DNA of 64,000 nt, from positions 3,110 through 67,109 of the forward strand of contig CAJTYV010000017.1 of the NCBI GenBank assembly GCA_910584195.1, read 5' to 3'. The notes beneath the pieces were generated by a model. That model worked only from the letters and a program-made list of their open reading frames with translations, was not told the DNA's origin and made no database searches. This document shows positions 43,004 to 49,889 of this stretch, one piece after another. The first letter of the stretch is position 1; each line of letters starts with the position of its first letter. This stretch comes from an uncultured Ruminococcus sp. (GTDB lineage Bacteria; Bacillota; Clostridia; Oscillospirales; Ruminococcaceae). The position numbers and the translations under genes are program-made.

Positions 43004-43792
43004 TTAATTATTTAATATTTTAGGGTTAAAAATAGCCTTTCCATGCGCTTCTCCCAGCCCGATCACAGCATTCACAGGTTTTCGCTCTCCGCTTGTTTTG
43101 TTTATGATAAGTATCTCGTCCGGGCTGAACAATTTCATAAGGCTGCTGCCTGTAACTGTTGAAAGCGGGATAAGACGTATTCGCACATCTTTAGGAATAT
43201 TGCCTATATCATTTTGTGAACAGATTATTACAGGTTTTCCGGAAAAAAAATCTGTAAGGGAGTTTCCTGTATCTGCAAGACCATCAATACGAAGTATTCT
43301 ATCTTTAAGGCGAATAATTACAGAAAAGCCGTCTATAGGAGTTTTGTCGTACATTCGCCGCAGCAGACTTACGATAAAATAAAGTACGGCAGTCGCAACG
43401 ATAAGAAGCAGGAGAGAAAAGTCTATGTAGAAATAGGAGTTGGAAAAATGCATAAAACTTGGTTTAAGCCATGAGTATGCAGCGTATATTACGCCGGCGG
43501 TTATGAAATTGGCGCCAAAAAAAGCAGCGGTATTTTTGATTAGTCTGACTTTTCCGTGAACGCCAAATGCTGCTGTCACTACAGTTATGGCAGCCGCAAG
43601 CTTTATAATGAGATTTATAGCAATCGGCAGTTTAGGGGCAAGTATAAGCAGTGAAAACAGACTTCCGTACAGAGAGGCTGCGATACATCGGAATGGTTTA
43701 AGAGGCGAGCCTGTAAGCTTTGCGGTGATACGGAGGAGAAAATAGTTTACGTAGATGTTGAGTATAATTAAAACATCAATGTAAATAGTCAT
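43004..43792 (-). CDS. spoIIGA: Sigma-E processing peptidase SpoIIGA
   Basis: A 262-aa membrane aspartic protease that cleaves pro-sigma-E. The N-terminal half has about five hydrophobic segments (IYIDVLIILNIYVNYFLL is the first). The C-terminal half holds LADTGNSLTD, with the catalytic Asp-Thr-Gly of retroviral-type aspartic proteases. AGGAGG lies before the ATG at 43792; an ATG at 43813 is in frame but precedes the site. It is activated by a signal (SpoIIR) from the forespore across the septum in studied species. It leads the spoIIGA-sigE operon. Confidence 0.93.
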   Translation of the reverse strand: MTIYIDVLIILNIYVNYFLLRITAKLTGSPLKPFRCIAASLYGSLFSLLILAPKLPIAINLIIKLAAAITVVTAAFGVHGKVRLIKNTAAFFGANFITAGVIYAAYSWLKPSFMHFSNSYFYIDFSLLLLIVATAVLYFIVSLLRRMYDKTPIDGFSVIIRLKDRILRIDGLADTGNSLTDFFSGKPVIICSQNDIGNIPKDVRIRLIPLSTVTGSSLMKLFSPDEILIINKTSGERKPVNAVIGLGEAHGKAIFNPKILNN

Positions 43793-43812
43793 AGCGTTAC
43801 CTCCTTGTACCA

Positions 43813-43846
43813 ATTATAACTCAACGGGACGGCGAAATAAGTCGAA
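43813..43846 (-). promoter_or_regulatory. Probable spoIIG promoter with Spo0A-box-like sites
   Basis: On the minus strand a TATAAT -10 box (43818-43813) lies just before the spoIIGA ribosome-binding site. Upstream, CGGCGAA (43830-43836) and AGTCGAA (43840-43846) on the plus strand each differ from the Spo0A box TGNCGAA at one position and lie ten bases apart, one helical turn. No consensus -35 is present at normal spacing. The layout resembles the Spo0A-activated spoIIG promoter of Bacillus subtilis. Confidence 0.6.
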
Positions 43847-43852
43847 TCATGA

Positions 43853-43896
43853 TACGGCAAAAAAAATAAGAACCCATACAAATTTGTACAGGTTCT
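43853..43896 (-). terminator. Terminator after the DEAD-box helicase/small membrane protein unit
   Basis: On the minus strand AGAACC/GGTTCT arms enclose TACAAATTTGTA, and the stem is followed by TTATTTTTTTT, a classic rho-independent form. Confidence 0.85.
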
Positions 43897-43968
43897 CATA
43901 CTTGTCTTAAAATGAGAGGATATTATAGATGTTTGAAATTTACGGATCATATGGAAAAGATCGCTATG

Positions 43969-44082
43969 CTATCTTGTAATAAATGGAAGAATTATAGCTC
44001 CGCACATCATAAGTACAGCTAAACCAAGTACCAAAATTCTCATCCATATCTTTTTTTCGGGCTTTTTTGTTGAGTTGTTCAT
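43969..44082 (-). CDS. Small single-span membrane protein (37 aa)
   Basis: ATG at 44082 follows AGAGGTGATATA and the frame gives 37 aa: a basic N-terminus (KKPEKKIW) and one hydrophobic segment, MRILVLGLAVLMMCGAIILP, ending Phe-Ile-Thr-Arg. It starts 11 bases after the stop of the DEAD-box helicase gene and is followed by a strong terminator, so it should be the last gene of that transcript. Similar short membrane proteins occur in many Firmicutes; no function is known. Confidence 0.65.
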   Translation of the reverse strand: MNNSTKKPEKKIWMRILVLGLAVLMMCGAIILPFITR

Positions 44083-44093
44083 TATATCACCTC

Positions 44094-45830
44094 TTAATGA
44101 CGATTTTTTGTACGTTTACGTCTATTTGCCGTATATTCGCCGAAAATATCGGTTTTCTTTCTGCTGCCATATGCCGATTTTTTACGGTCGGGTTTTGATT
44201 TGGTTTCCGGTTTGCGGTTTTTGTTTTTAAAGGATGATTTATCTTTAGTATTGCCCTTGTAGAGCTTGACTTCAACCTTGTGACCGTTTATTTTCATTGA
44301 ATTTGTGCTGTCAAGTATATAGTCATATTCAGCTTCCGGGACTTCAACGGTAGTGTGAGTGTCGAAAATATCTATTTTTCCGAAATCCTGACCTGACATT
44401 CCGGTAGCGTCAACTAATGCACCGAGAATAAAATTAGGAGCGGCTCTTTTTGTTCTTCCGATACTCAGATCGATTTTAACAGTCTTTGCGCCGACTCTGC
44501 TTCCTTTTTTAAGCGGTTTAGGAATATCAAATTCAGGCAGACTTTCAATTTCTTTTTGAAGCTTTTCATTAATTATACGTGCGGCAGCTTCACGATAATC
44601 AACACCCTGAGACGCGAGACGATCAAGAATATCGTAAGCGTTTTCGGCAGGCTTCGGAGCACCAAAAATTTCGTGAATTACAGCTTCGGCTTTAGCTGAG
44701 ATAATGTCCTCTTTGTCAGGCAGGGGAAGCTCAGAAATTTTAGCTTTGGTATATCTTGCAATATCTTTTAAGTCGTATTGCTGACGGCGGCTTGTTATGA
44801 GAGTGTACGCTGAGCCTTTCATTCCGGCTCTGCCTGTACGCCCGATACGATGAATGTAGTATTCGTTATCCTGCGGAAGGTCGTAGTTAAAAACAGCGTC
44901 TATTCCGCTGACGTCTATACCTCGTGCAGCAACGTCTGTTGCAACAAGGACGGCTGTGGTTTTAGCTTTGAAGCTGTTCATTACCTGAGTGCGCTGAGCC
45001 TGCTTCATATCACCGTGCAGACCGGCTGCGCGTATACCGCTTTTGATAAGCTCCTCTGAAAGTTCGTCGACGGTTTTCTTTGTATTACAGAAAACCATTG
45101 CAGATTCGGGAGAATATGCCGCAAGGAGAAGTTTCAAAGCGTCAGTTTTTCTGCCCATAGCAGTCATGAACCAGTATTGATCTATAAGTTCTACAGTTTT
45201 TTGCGCTGACTTTATTTTAACCTGGATAGGATCGCGCTGATATTTTTCGGTTATCGCGAGAATTTCGGGAGGCATAGTCGCTGAGAAAAGAACAGTCTGC
45301 CTTTCCTTGGGGACATCGGCAAGAATGGATTCAATATCCTCGCGGAATCCCATATTCAGCATTTCGTCCGCTTCGTCGAGGATCACGGTTCGGAGGTTAT
45401 CGAGTTTAAGAGTGCGTCTGCGGATATGATCCATAACTCGTCCGGGAGTTCCGATAACGATGTTTGCTCCGCGCTTAAGTTCCATTATCTGACGTTCCAT
45501 ACTTGCTCCGCCGTATACTGCCGATGCTTTGACTATGCGCTTATATTTGGCGAATTTTCGTATTTCCTCGCATGCCTGCATAGCAAGCTCACGGGTAGGA
45601 CAGAGAATAAGCACAGAAACATTTTTTTTGTTGAGTTCCGTAATAGATTCAACTGCCGGAATGCCGAAAGCGGCGGTTTTACCTGTTCCGGTGTTCGAAC
45701 GGCCCACAACATCATGTCCCTGAATAAGCAGTGGAATACTTTCCTGCTGTATCTCTGTCATTTCGGAGAAGCCAAGCTCCTCCACTGCTCTCAGTATATC
45801 CTGAGAAAGATTTAATTCGTTAAACTGCAT
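44094..45830 (-). CDS. DEAD-box RNA helicase with DbpA-type RNA-binding domain
   Basis: A 578-aa helicase of the CshA/DeaD group. Q motif and motif I are FSEMTEIQQESIP and GRSNTGTGKTAA; then PTRELA, LDEADEMLN (motif II), SATMP, ATDVAARGIDV (V) and YIHRIGRTGRAG (VI). Residues about 455-530 (KTVKIDLSIGRTKRAAPNFI on) form a DbpA RNA-binding fold, followed by a basic Lys/Arg-rich tail. Such proteins act in ribosome assembly and mRNA decay, often in the cold. GAAAGGA precedes the ATG and a TTGACG-17-TATGAT promoter lies close upstream. Assignment to cshA or deaD is not possible by eye. Confidence 0.94.
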   Translation of the reverse strand: MQFNELNLSQDILRAVEELGFSEMTEIQQESIPLLIQGHDVVGRSNTGTGKTAAFGIPAVESITELNKKNVSVLILCPTRELAMQACEEIRKFAKYKRIVKASAVYGGASMERQIMELKRGANIVIGTPGRVMDHIRRRTLKLDNLRTVILDEADEMLNMGFREDIESILADVPKERQTVLFSATMPPEILAITEKYQRDPIQVKIKSAQKTVELIDQYWFMTAMGRKTDALKLLLAAYSPESAMVFCNTKKTVDELSEELIKSGIRAAGLHGDMKQAQRTQVMNSFKAKTTAVLVATDVAARGIDVSGIDAVFNYDLPQDNEYYIHRIGRTGRAGMKGSAYTLITSRRQQYDLKDIARYTKAKISELPLPDKEDIISAKAEAVIHEIFGAPKPAENAYDILDRLASQGVDYREAAARIINEKLQKEIESLPEFDIPKPLKKGSRVGAKTVKIDLSIGRTKRAAPNFILGALVDATGMSGQDFGKIDIFDTHTTVEVPEAEYDYILDSTNSMKINGHKVEVKLYKGNTKDKSSFKNKNRKPETKSKPDRKKSAYGSRKKTDIFGEYTANRRKRTKNRH

Positions 45831-45870
45831 ATTTGTCCTTTCTTAACGCTTTTGTGATTTTCATAATAAC

Positions 45871-45899
45871 ATCATAACATATTTTTCCCGAAACGTCAA
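45871..45899 (-). promoter_or_regulatory. Promoter of the DEAD-box helicase gene
   Basis: Minus strand: TTGACG (45899-45894), 17 bases, TATGAT (45876-45871), about 40 bases before the ATG. Confidence 0.7.
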
Positions 45900-46027
45900 G
45901 GAAAATCCCGAAAAAAAGATACCGAACAACTTCTTAAGATTATATGTCAATGTTATAATCCATATTTTTAATGCTGTGAATCATATGATTTAGAGTATAG
46001 AAAATTTATTTGTAAGCTTAAAAACAC

Positions 46028-46056
46028 TTGACTTCTCCGCTTTAGTGTATTATAAT
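46028..46056 (+). promoter_or_regulatory. Promoter of dapF-dapL
   Basis: TTGACT (46028-46033), a 17-base spacer and TATAAT (46051-46056) lie about 50 bases before the dapF ATG. No lysine riboswitch is recognisable in the 45841-46104 gap. Confidence 0.8.
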
Positions 46057-46104
46057 AATAATGGAGAAAAGTATTTGGAATCATTATATTGAAAGGAAGA
46101 TGCT

Positions 46105-46953
46105 ATGAAGTTCACCAAAATGCATGGTATCGGCAATGATTACATTTATGTCAATTGTTTTGAGGAGAATGTAGAGCAGCCGGAAAAACTTTCTATTGCC
46201 GTAAGCGATGTGAGAAAGGGTATCGGTGCAGACGGACTTGTACTTATCATGCCGTCCGAAAAAGCGGATTTTCGCATGCGTATTTTTAACGCTGACGGTT
46301 CAGAGGCTCAGATGTGTGGGAATGCCACACGATGTATCGGTAAATACGTTTACGAAAAGGGATTGACCAATAAAACGGAAATTACCCTTGAAACTCAATC
46401 AGGCATAAAATATCTTACGCTTTTTATTAATGAATCAAATCAGGTCGAGCTTGTGAGAGTCGATATGGGCAAGGCTGTTCTTGAATCCTGTAAGATTCCG
46501 ATTAAAAGTGATTTGAAGCGGTTTATAAATGCTCCTGTTGAAGTAGATAACAAATCGTATAATTTGACATGCGTTTCAATGGGAAATCCTCATGCTGTTT
46601 TGTTCACGGAGAAAATTGCGGAGCTGGATTTGGAAAAAATTGGTCCGGGATTTGAGAATCACGAATTATTCCCTGAGCGTATCAATACCGAGTTTGTAGA
46701 GGTAATTGATGAACATACACTTAATATGCGTGTGTGGGAACGCGGAAGCGGTGAGACTTTCGCCTGCGGAACAGGCGCTTGCGCATCGGTAGTTGCGGCA
46801 GTCCTAAACGGTTATTGCAGACAAGATGAGGAGATACTGATTCATCTGCGCGGGGGAGATTTACGTATAATGTATAAATCTGACGAAACAGTTCTTATGA
46901 CGGGACCGGCTGAATTTATATGTGATGGTGTATGGCTTATTCATAATGATTGA
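46105..46953 (+). CDS. dapF: Diaminopimelate epimerase
   Basis: A 282-aa cofactor-independent epimerase that turns LL- into meso-diaminopimelate for lysine and peptidoglycan. The opening KFTKMHGIGNDYIYV, the first active-site Cys in QMCGNATRC and the second in FACGTGACASVVA are all present, so it should be active. GAAAGGAAG precedes the ATG. It is followed by dapL, the enzyme for the preceding step, with the dapL ribosome-binding site just past the dapF stop; the pair supports the aminotransferase pathway. Confidence 0.97.
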   Translation: MKFTKMHGIGNDYIYVNCFEENVEQPEKLSIAVSDVRKGIGADGLVLIMPSEKADFRMRIFNADGSEAQMCGNATRCIGKYVYEKGLTNKTEITLETQSGIKYLTLFINESNQVELVRVDMGKAVLESCKIPIKSDLKRFINAPVEVDNKSYNLTCVSMGNPHAVLFTEKIAELDLEKIGPGFENHELFPERINTEFVEVIDEHTLNMRVWERGSGETFACGTGACASVVAAVLNGYCRQDEEILIHLRGGDLRIMYKSDETVLMTGPAEFICDGVWLIHND

Positions 46954-46970
46954 TAGGAGAGGTGTTTTTT

Positions 46971-48179
46971 ATGCCGCAGTTAAATGAAAACTTTTTGAAA
47001 CTTGAAAAGAATTATCTTTTTATAAACATTGCAAAGAAGATAAGTGCGTTTAAGGAAGCGAATCCCGATGCGGATATTATCAGAATGGGTATCGGAGATG
47101 TTACGCTGCCTATCGCGCCTGTAGTTATCGAGGCGATGAAAAAGGGCTGCGATGAAATGGGCGTGAAAGAAACATTTAAAGGTTACGAGGACAGCGGTGC
47201 AGGATATGATTTTCTCCGCGAAGCAGTTTCCGGGTACTATAAGAGCTTCGGAGCAGATATTTCCACCGGTGAGATACGTATAAATGACGGAGCAAAAGCT
47301 GACTGCGGTAATATCGTTGATATTTTCGGAAATGACAATATAGTGCTTATTACCGACCCTGCATATCCTGTTTACGTTGATTCAAACCTTATGAACGGCA
47401 GAAAAATAATTTATGCCGATTCAAATGAGGAGAACGGTTTTGCGGCTATGCCCGATCATAACGTTCATGCGGATATTATTTATCTTTGTTCGCCGAATAA
47501 TCCGACAGGCTCGGTCTATACGGCAGAGCAGCTTAAAATATGGATAGACTATGCAAAGCAGAACAACGCCGTAATAATTTACGATTCCGCGTATGAAGCG
47601 TTTATTACGGAAGAGGGGATTCCTCGCAGTATCTATTGTGTTGAGGGAGCAAAGGAAGTTGCGATAGAGATGTGCTCGCTTTCAAAAACTGCCGGATTTA
47701 CAGGCATGAGATGCGGATATACTGTTATTCCAAATGAACTTACCGTAAAGGCAAGCGATGATTCTGACGTATCCTTGGCGCAGCTTTGGGGACGCAGACA
47801 GGGCAGCAAGTTTAACGGAGTTTCATATCCTGTACAGTGTGCAGCCGCAGCTGTTTTCACCGAGGAGGGATTGAAGCAGATACATGAAAATATCGCTTAT
47901 TATCAGGAGAACGCGCGCATTATCGCAGATACTATGAACGAGCTTGGAGTAAGATTTACGGGAGGTATCAATTCTCCGTATATATGGTTCAAATGTCCGA
48001 ACGATATGGGAAGCTGGGAGTTTTTCGACCTTATGCTAAGCAGGATAGCAGTTGTCGGAACTCCGGGAGAGGGCTTCGGCAAGAACGGCGAGGGCTGGTT
48101 CAGGTTGACTGCATTTGGTGACAGACAGCGTACAATAGAAGCTATGGAACGTTTTAAGGAGCTTATCAAGTCACTTTGA
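46971..48179 (+). CDS. dapL: LL-diaminopimelate aminotransferase
   Basis: A 402-aa PLP-dependent aminotransferase that makes LL-diaminopimelate directly from tetrahydrodipicolinate. Family marks are RMGIGDVTLPIAP near the N-terminus, LCSPNNPTGSVYT, and the PLP lysine in CSLSKTAGFTGMRCGY. The ATG at 46971 follows GGAGAGGTG; the frame runs back to 46950, overlapping dapF, without a better site. dapL bypasses the succinylase and acetylase branches and is common in Clostridia. The gene follows dapF in one operon, and a HAD phosphatase gene starts 13 bases after its stop. Confidence 0.95.
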   Translation: MPQLNENFLKLEKNYLFINIAKKISAFKEANPDADIIRMGIGDVTLPIAPVVIEAMKKGCDEMGVKETFKGYEDSGAGYDFLREAVSGYYKSFGADISTGEIRINDGAKADCGNIVDIFGNDNIVLITDPAYPVYVDSNLMNGRKIIYADSNEENGFAAMPDHNVHADIIYLCSPNNPTGSVYTAEQLKIWIDYAKQNNAVIIYDSAYEAFITEEGIPRSIYCVEGAKEVAIEMCSLSKTAGFTGMRCGYTVIPNELTVKASDDSDVSLAQLWGRRQGSKFNGVSYPVQCAAAAVFTEEGLKQIHENIAYYQENARIIADTMNELGVRFTGGINSPYIWFKCPNDMGSWEFFDLMLSRIAVVGTPGEGFGKNGEGWFRLTAFGDRQRTIEAMERFKELIKSL

Positions 48180-48192
48180 GGTTAAGGTCAAA

Positions 48193-49020
48193 ATGAATAC
48201 TTTATATGTATCGGATCTGGACGGAACGCTATTAAGAAGCAATGAAATTACGTCAGAATATACAAATAGAATAATAAATAATTTGACAGAAAGAGGAATA
48301 ATTTTTTCCTATGCTACAGCAAGGTCATTGATAACTGCTAAAAAGGTTACTAAGGGATTGACTGCCAAAATACCTTTAATAGTTTATAACGGAGCATTTG
48401 TTATTGATAATAACACTGAAAAAATATTAATTGAAAATTATTTTGACAATGCAGTTTTAAACTTATTGGATGATTTGTTTTATAATGAAGTGTATCCAAT
48501 AGTTTATGCTTTTATAAACGACGAGGAAAAATTTTCATTTGTTCCGAAATTATCTACACGCGGTATGAATATTTTTATTGACAGCCGAAAAGGTGATATT
48601 CGTGCAAATGCTGTGAAAACTGTCGAGGATTTGAAGTCAGGGAAAATATTTTATATCACTTGTATTGATGAATCGAAAAAACTTGAACCATTATACGAAA
48701 AATACAAGCATGATTATCATTGTGTTTATCAGGAGGATATTTACTCTAAAGAACAGTGGCTTGAGATCATGCCAAAAGAAACGTCCAAATCTAATGCAAT
48801 AAAGCAATTGCAGTCATTATTAAATTGTGAAAAATTAGTTGTTTTTGGGGACGGCAAAAACGATATAGATATGTTCCAATTGGCTGATGAAGGATATGCC
48901 GTTCAAAATGCTCATGATGACTTAAAAAAATATGCTTCTGCGATCATTCCCTCGAATGACGATGACGGTGTTGCTAAGTGGCTTGAATATAATTGTAAAT
49001 TATCTGATTTATTTGAGTGA
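48193..49020 (+). CDS. HAD-superfamily phosphatase, Cof type
   Basis: A 275-aa hydrolase with HAD motif I SDLDGTLLRS (nucleophile Asp), motif II in YATARS, the C2-type cap and motif IV FGDGKNDIDMF. Cof-type proteins remove phosphate from sugar phosphates, nucleotides or cofactors; the substrate cannot be read from sequence. It begins 13 bases after dapL, with a weak AGGTTAAGG site, so transcription may run on from dapF-dapL. Codon use is more AT-rich than dapL, which may mean a separate origin. A repeat-rich gap follows. Confidence 0.88.
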   Translation: MNTLYVSDLDGTLLRSNEITSEYTNRIINNLTERGIIFSYATARSLITAKKVTKGLTAKIPLIVYNGAFVIDNNTEKILIENYFDNAVLNLLDDLFYNEVYPIVYAFINDEEKFSFVPKLSTRGMNIFIDSRKGDIRANAVKTVEDLKSGKIFYITCIDESKKLEPLYEKYKHDYHCVYQEDIYSKEQWLEIMPKETSKSNAIKQLQSLLNCEKLVVFGDGKNDIDMFQLADEGYAVQNAHDDLKKYASAIIPSNDDDGVAKWLEYNCKLSDLFE

Positions 49021-49048
49021 ACTAATATAACCGCAGACGATGTCCCCC

Positions 49049-49112
49049 GAGTCTCGACTGTTGTCTCGGTCGGTGCTTCTGCTTCGCAGAGGTGTCCACC
49101 GGACACCCGCAC
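49049..49112 (+). repeat. Dispersed repeat family A, copy 1
   Basis: A 64-base segment that matches 62111-62174 at 55 of 64 positions; eight of the nine differences are transitions. It contains hairpins CTTCTGC/GCAGAGG and GGTGTCC/GGACACC. It lies 28 bases after the HAD phosphatase gene. The reverse strand is open in the same frame in both copies (SGGHxCxAEAP), but no gene is supported. Confidence 0.75.
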
Positions 49113-49137
49113 CCTCTTAGGCGGCGAACATCTTTAT

Positions 49138-49189
49138 ATTCAGTCGGAGATACAATCTACGACTGAATCCGGCTTACTGACGTAAGCCG
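49138..49189. other. Hairpin-rich intergenic segment
   Basis: ATTCAGTCG/CGACTGAAT (49138-49146, 49160-49168) is followed directly by CGGCTTAC/GTAAGCCG (49170-49177, 49182-49189, four-base loop). Together with the family A hairpins, the family B hairpin and a terminator, at least five stem-loops fill the 49021-49289 gap. The region could be a structured RNA or the 3' end of an mRNA; I do not recognise a riboswitch class. Confidence 0.5.
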
Positions 49190-49190
49190 T

Positions 49191-49216
49191 CTGCTTGTTG
49201 AAAGCAGAGCTTTGAA
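49191..49216 (+). repeat. Dispersed repeat family B, copy 1
   Basis: A 26-base segment, hairpin CTGCTT/AAGCAG followed by AGCTTTGAA, that matches 61486-61511 at 24 of 26 positions. Confidence 0.6.
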
Positions 49217-49222
49217 TAAACT

Positions 49223-49260
49223 AAACCCGAAAGCAGTATAAAATCTGTTTTCGGGTTTTG
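49223..49260 (+). terminator. Terminator before the ECF sigma gene
   Basis: AAACCCGAAA/TTTCGGGTTT (49223-49232, 49248-49257) with a 15-base loop, followed by TTG. It separates the dap/HAD group from the sigma factor operon. Confidence 0.75.
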
Positions 49261-49281
49261 ATTTGTATTAACAAAAAAATT

Positions 49282-49308
49282 TTCTCATTTTGTCACAAAT
49301 TCTCATTT
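49282..49308 (+). promoter_or_regulatory. Direct repeat TTCTCATTT upstream of the ECF sigma gene
   Basis: TTCTCATTT occurs at 49282-49290 and 49300-49308, 18 bases apart, about 65-90 bases before the sigma factor ATG. It may be an operator or part of an autoregulated promoter. Confidence 0.4.
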
Positions 49309-49373
49309 CAGAACGTTATATTATACAGAAGCGAGAAACGCGCGCAGCTTACTTCATTATACGAGGTGATAAC

Positions 49374-49889
49374 ATGACACAAGACAATGCTGTCAAGCTC
49401 AGACGGCTTTACGAATTATACGAGCAGCCGATGTACCGCATAGCTTATGCGGTATTGAAAAATACGGCAAGTGCAGAGGACGCAGTTTCAGATGCCTTTG
49501 AAAAGATAATACGCAAAATAGGCAGGATAGGCGATCCTGATTCTCTGAAAACGAAAGGATATATAGTCAAAACGATAAAAAATACCTCTATAGACAGATA
49601 CAGGAAAAATCAGGCATTTTACGAAAAATGCTGTCCCATAGACGAGGAAGCGATGCAGCTTATCGACAGCTCAGTCGATATTGAGAGTGATGTTATCGAA
49701 AAGGAAAACATGGGACTGCTGGATTCACTCGATGAAAGGGACAGGCAGATCGTTATGCTGAGGTGTTCGGATGGTCTGTCATGGCGTGAGGCAGCTTACA
49801 AGTTGTCGATGAGTGAAGCAGGCATAAGAAAACGTTTTGAAAGAATCAAACTTTCTCTGAAAGGGGAGCTGTATAATGAAAAGAAATGA
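49374..49889 (+). CDS. ECF-type RNA polymerase sigma factor
   Basis: A 171-aa sigma-70-family factor with only regions 2 and 4. Region 2 is LYELYEQPMYRIAYAVLKNT with ASAEDAVSDAFEKI; region 4 is LDERDRQIVMLRCSDGLSWR with EAAYKLSMSEAGIRKRFERI. The ATG at 49374 was chosen because GAGGTGATAAC lies before it; the frame is open from 49290 without a site. It overlaps the next gene by 14 bases, the usual sigma/anti-sigma coupling. The signal it answers is unknown. Confidence 0.9.
   Translation: MTQDNAVKLRRLYELYEQPMYRIAYAVLKNTASAEDAVSDAFEKIIRKIGRIGDPDSLKTKGYIVKTIKNTSIDRYRKNQAFYEKCCPIDEEAMQLIDSSVDIESDVIEKENMGLLDSLDERDRQIVMLRCSDGLSWREAAYKLSMSEAGIRKRFERIKLSLKGELYNEKK

Noticed and set aside
45841..46104. 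Possible lysine riboswitch upstream of dapF
   Set aside because: The region is AT-rich with simple divergent promoters and lacks the conserved helices of that class.
48912..49112. 66-aa minus-strand frame containing SGGHLCEAEAPTETTVE
   Set aside because: The peptide is shared with a frame at 62058-62417 only because both overlap DNA repeat family A. The differences between copies change amino acids as often as not, there is no start site, and both frames run into real genes.
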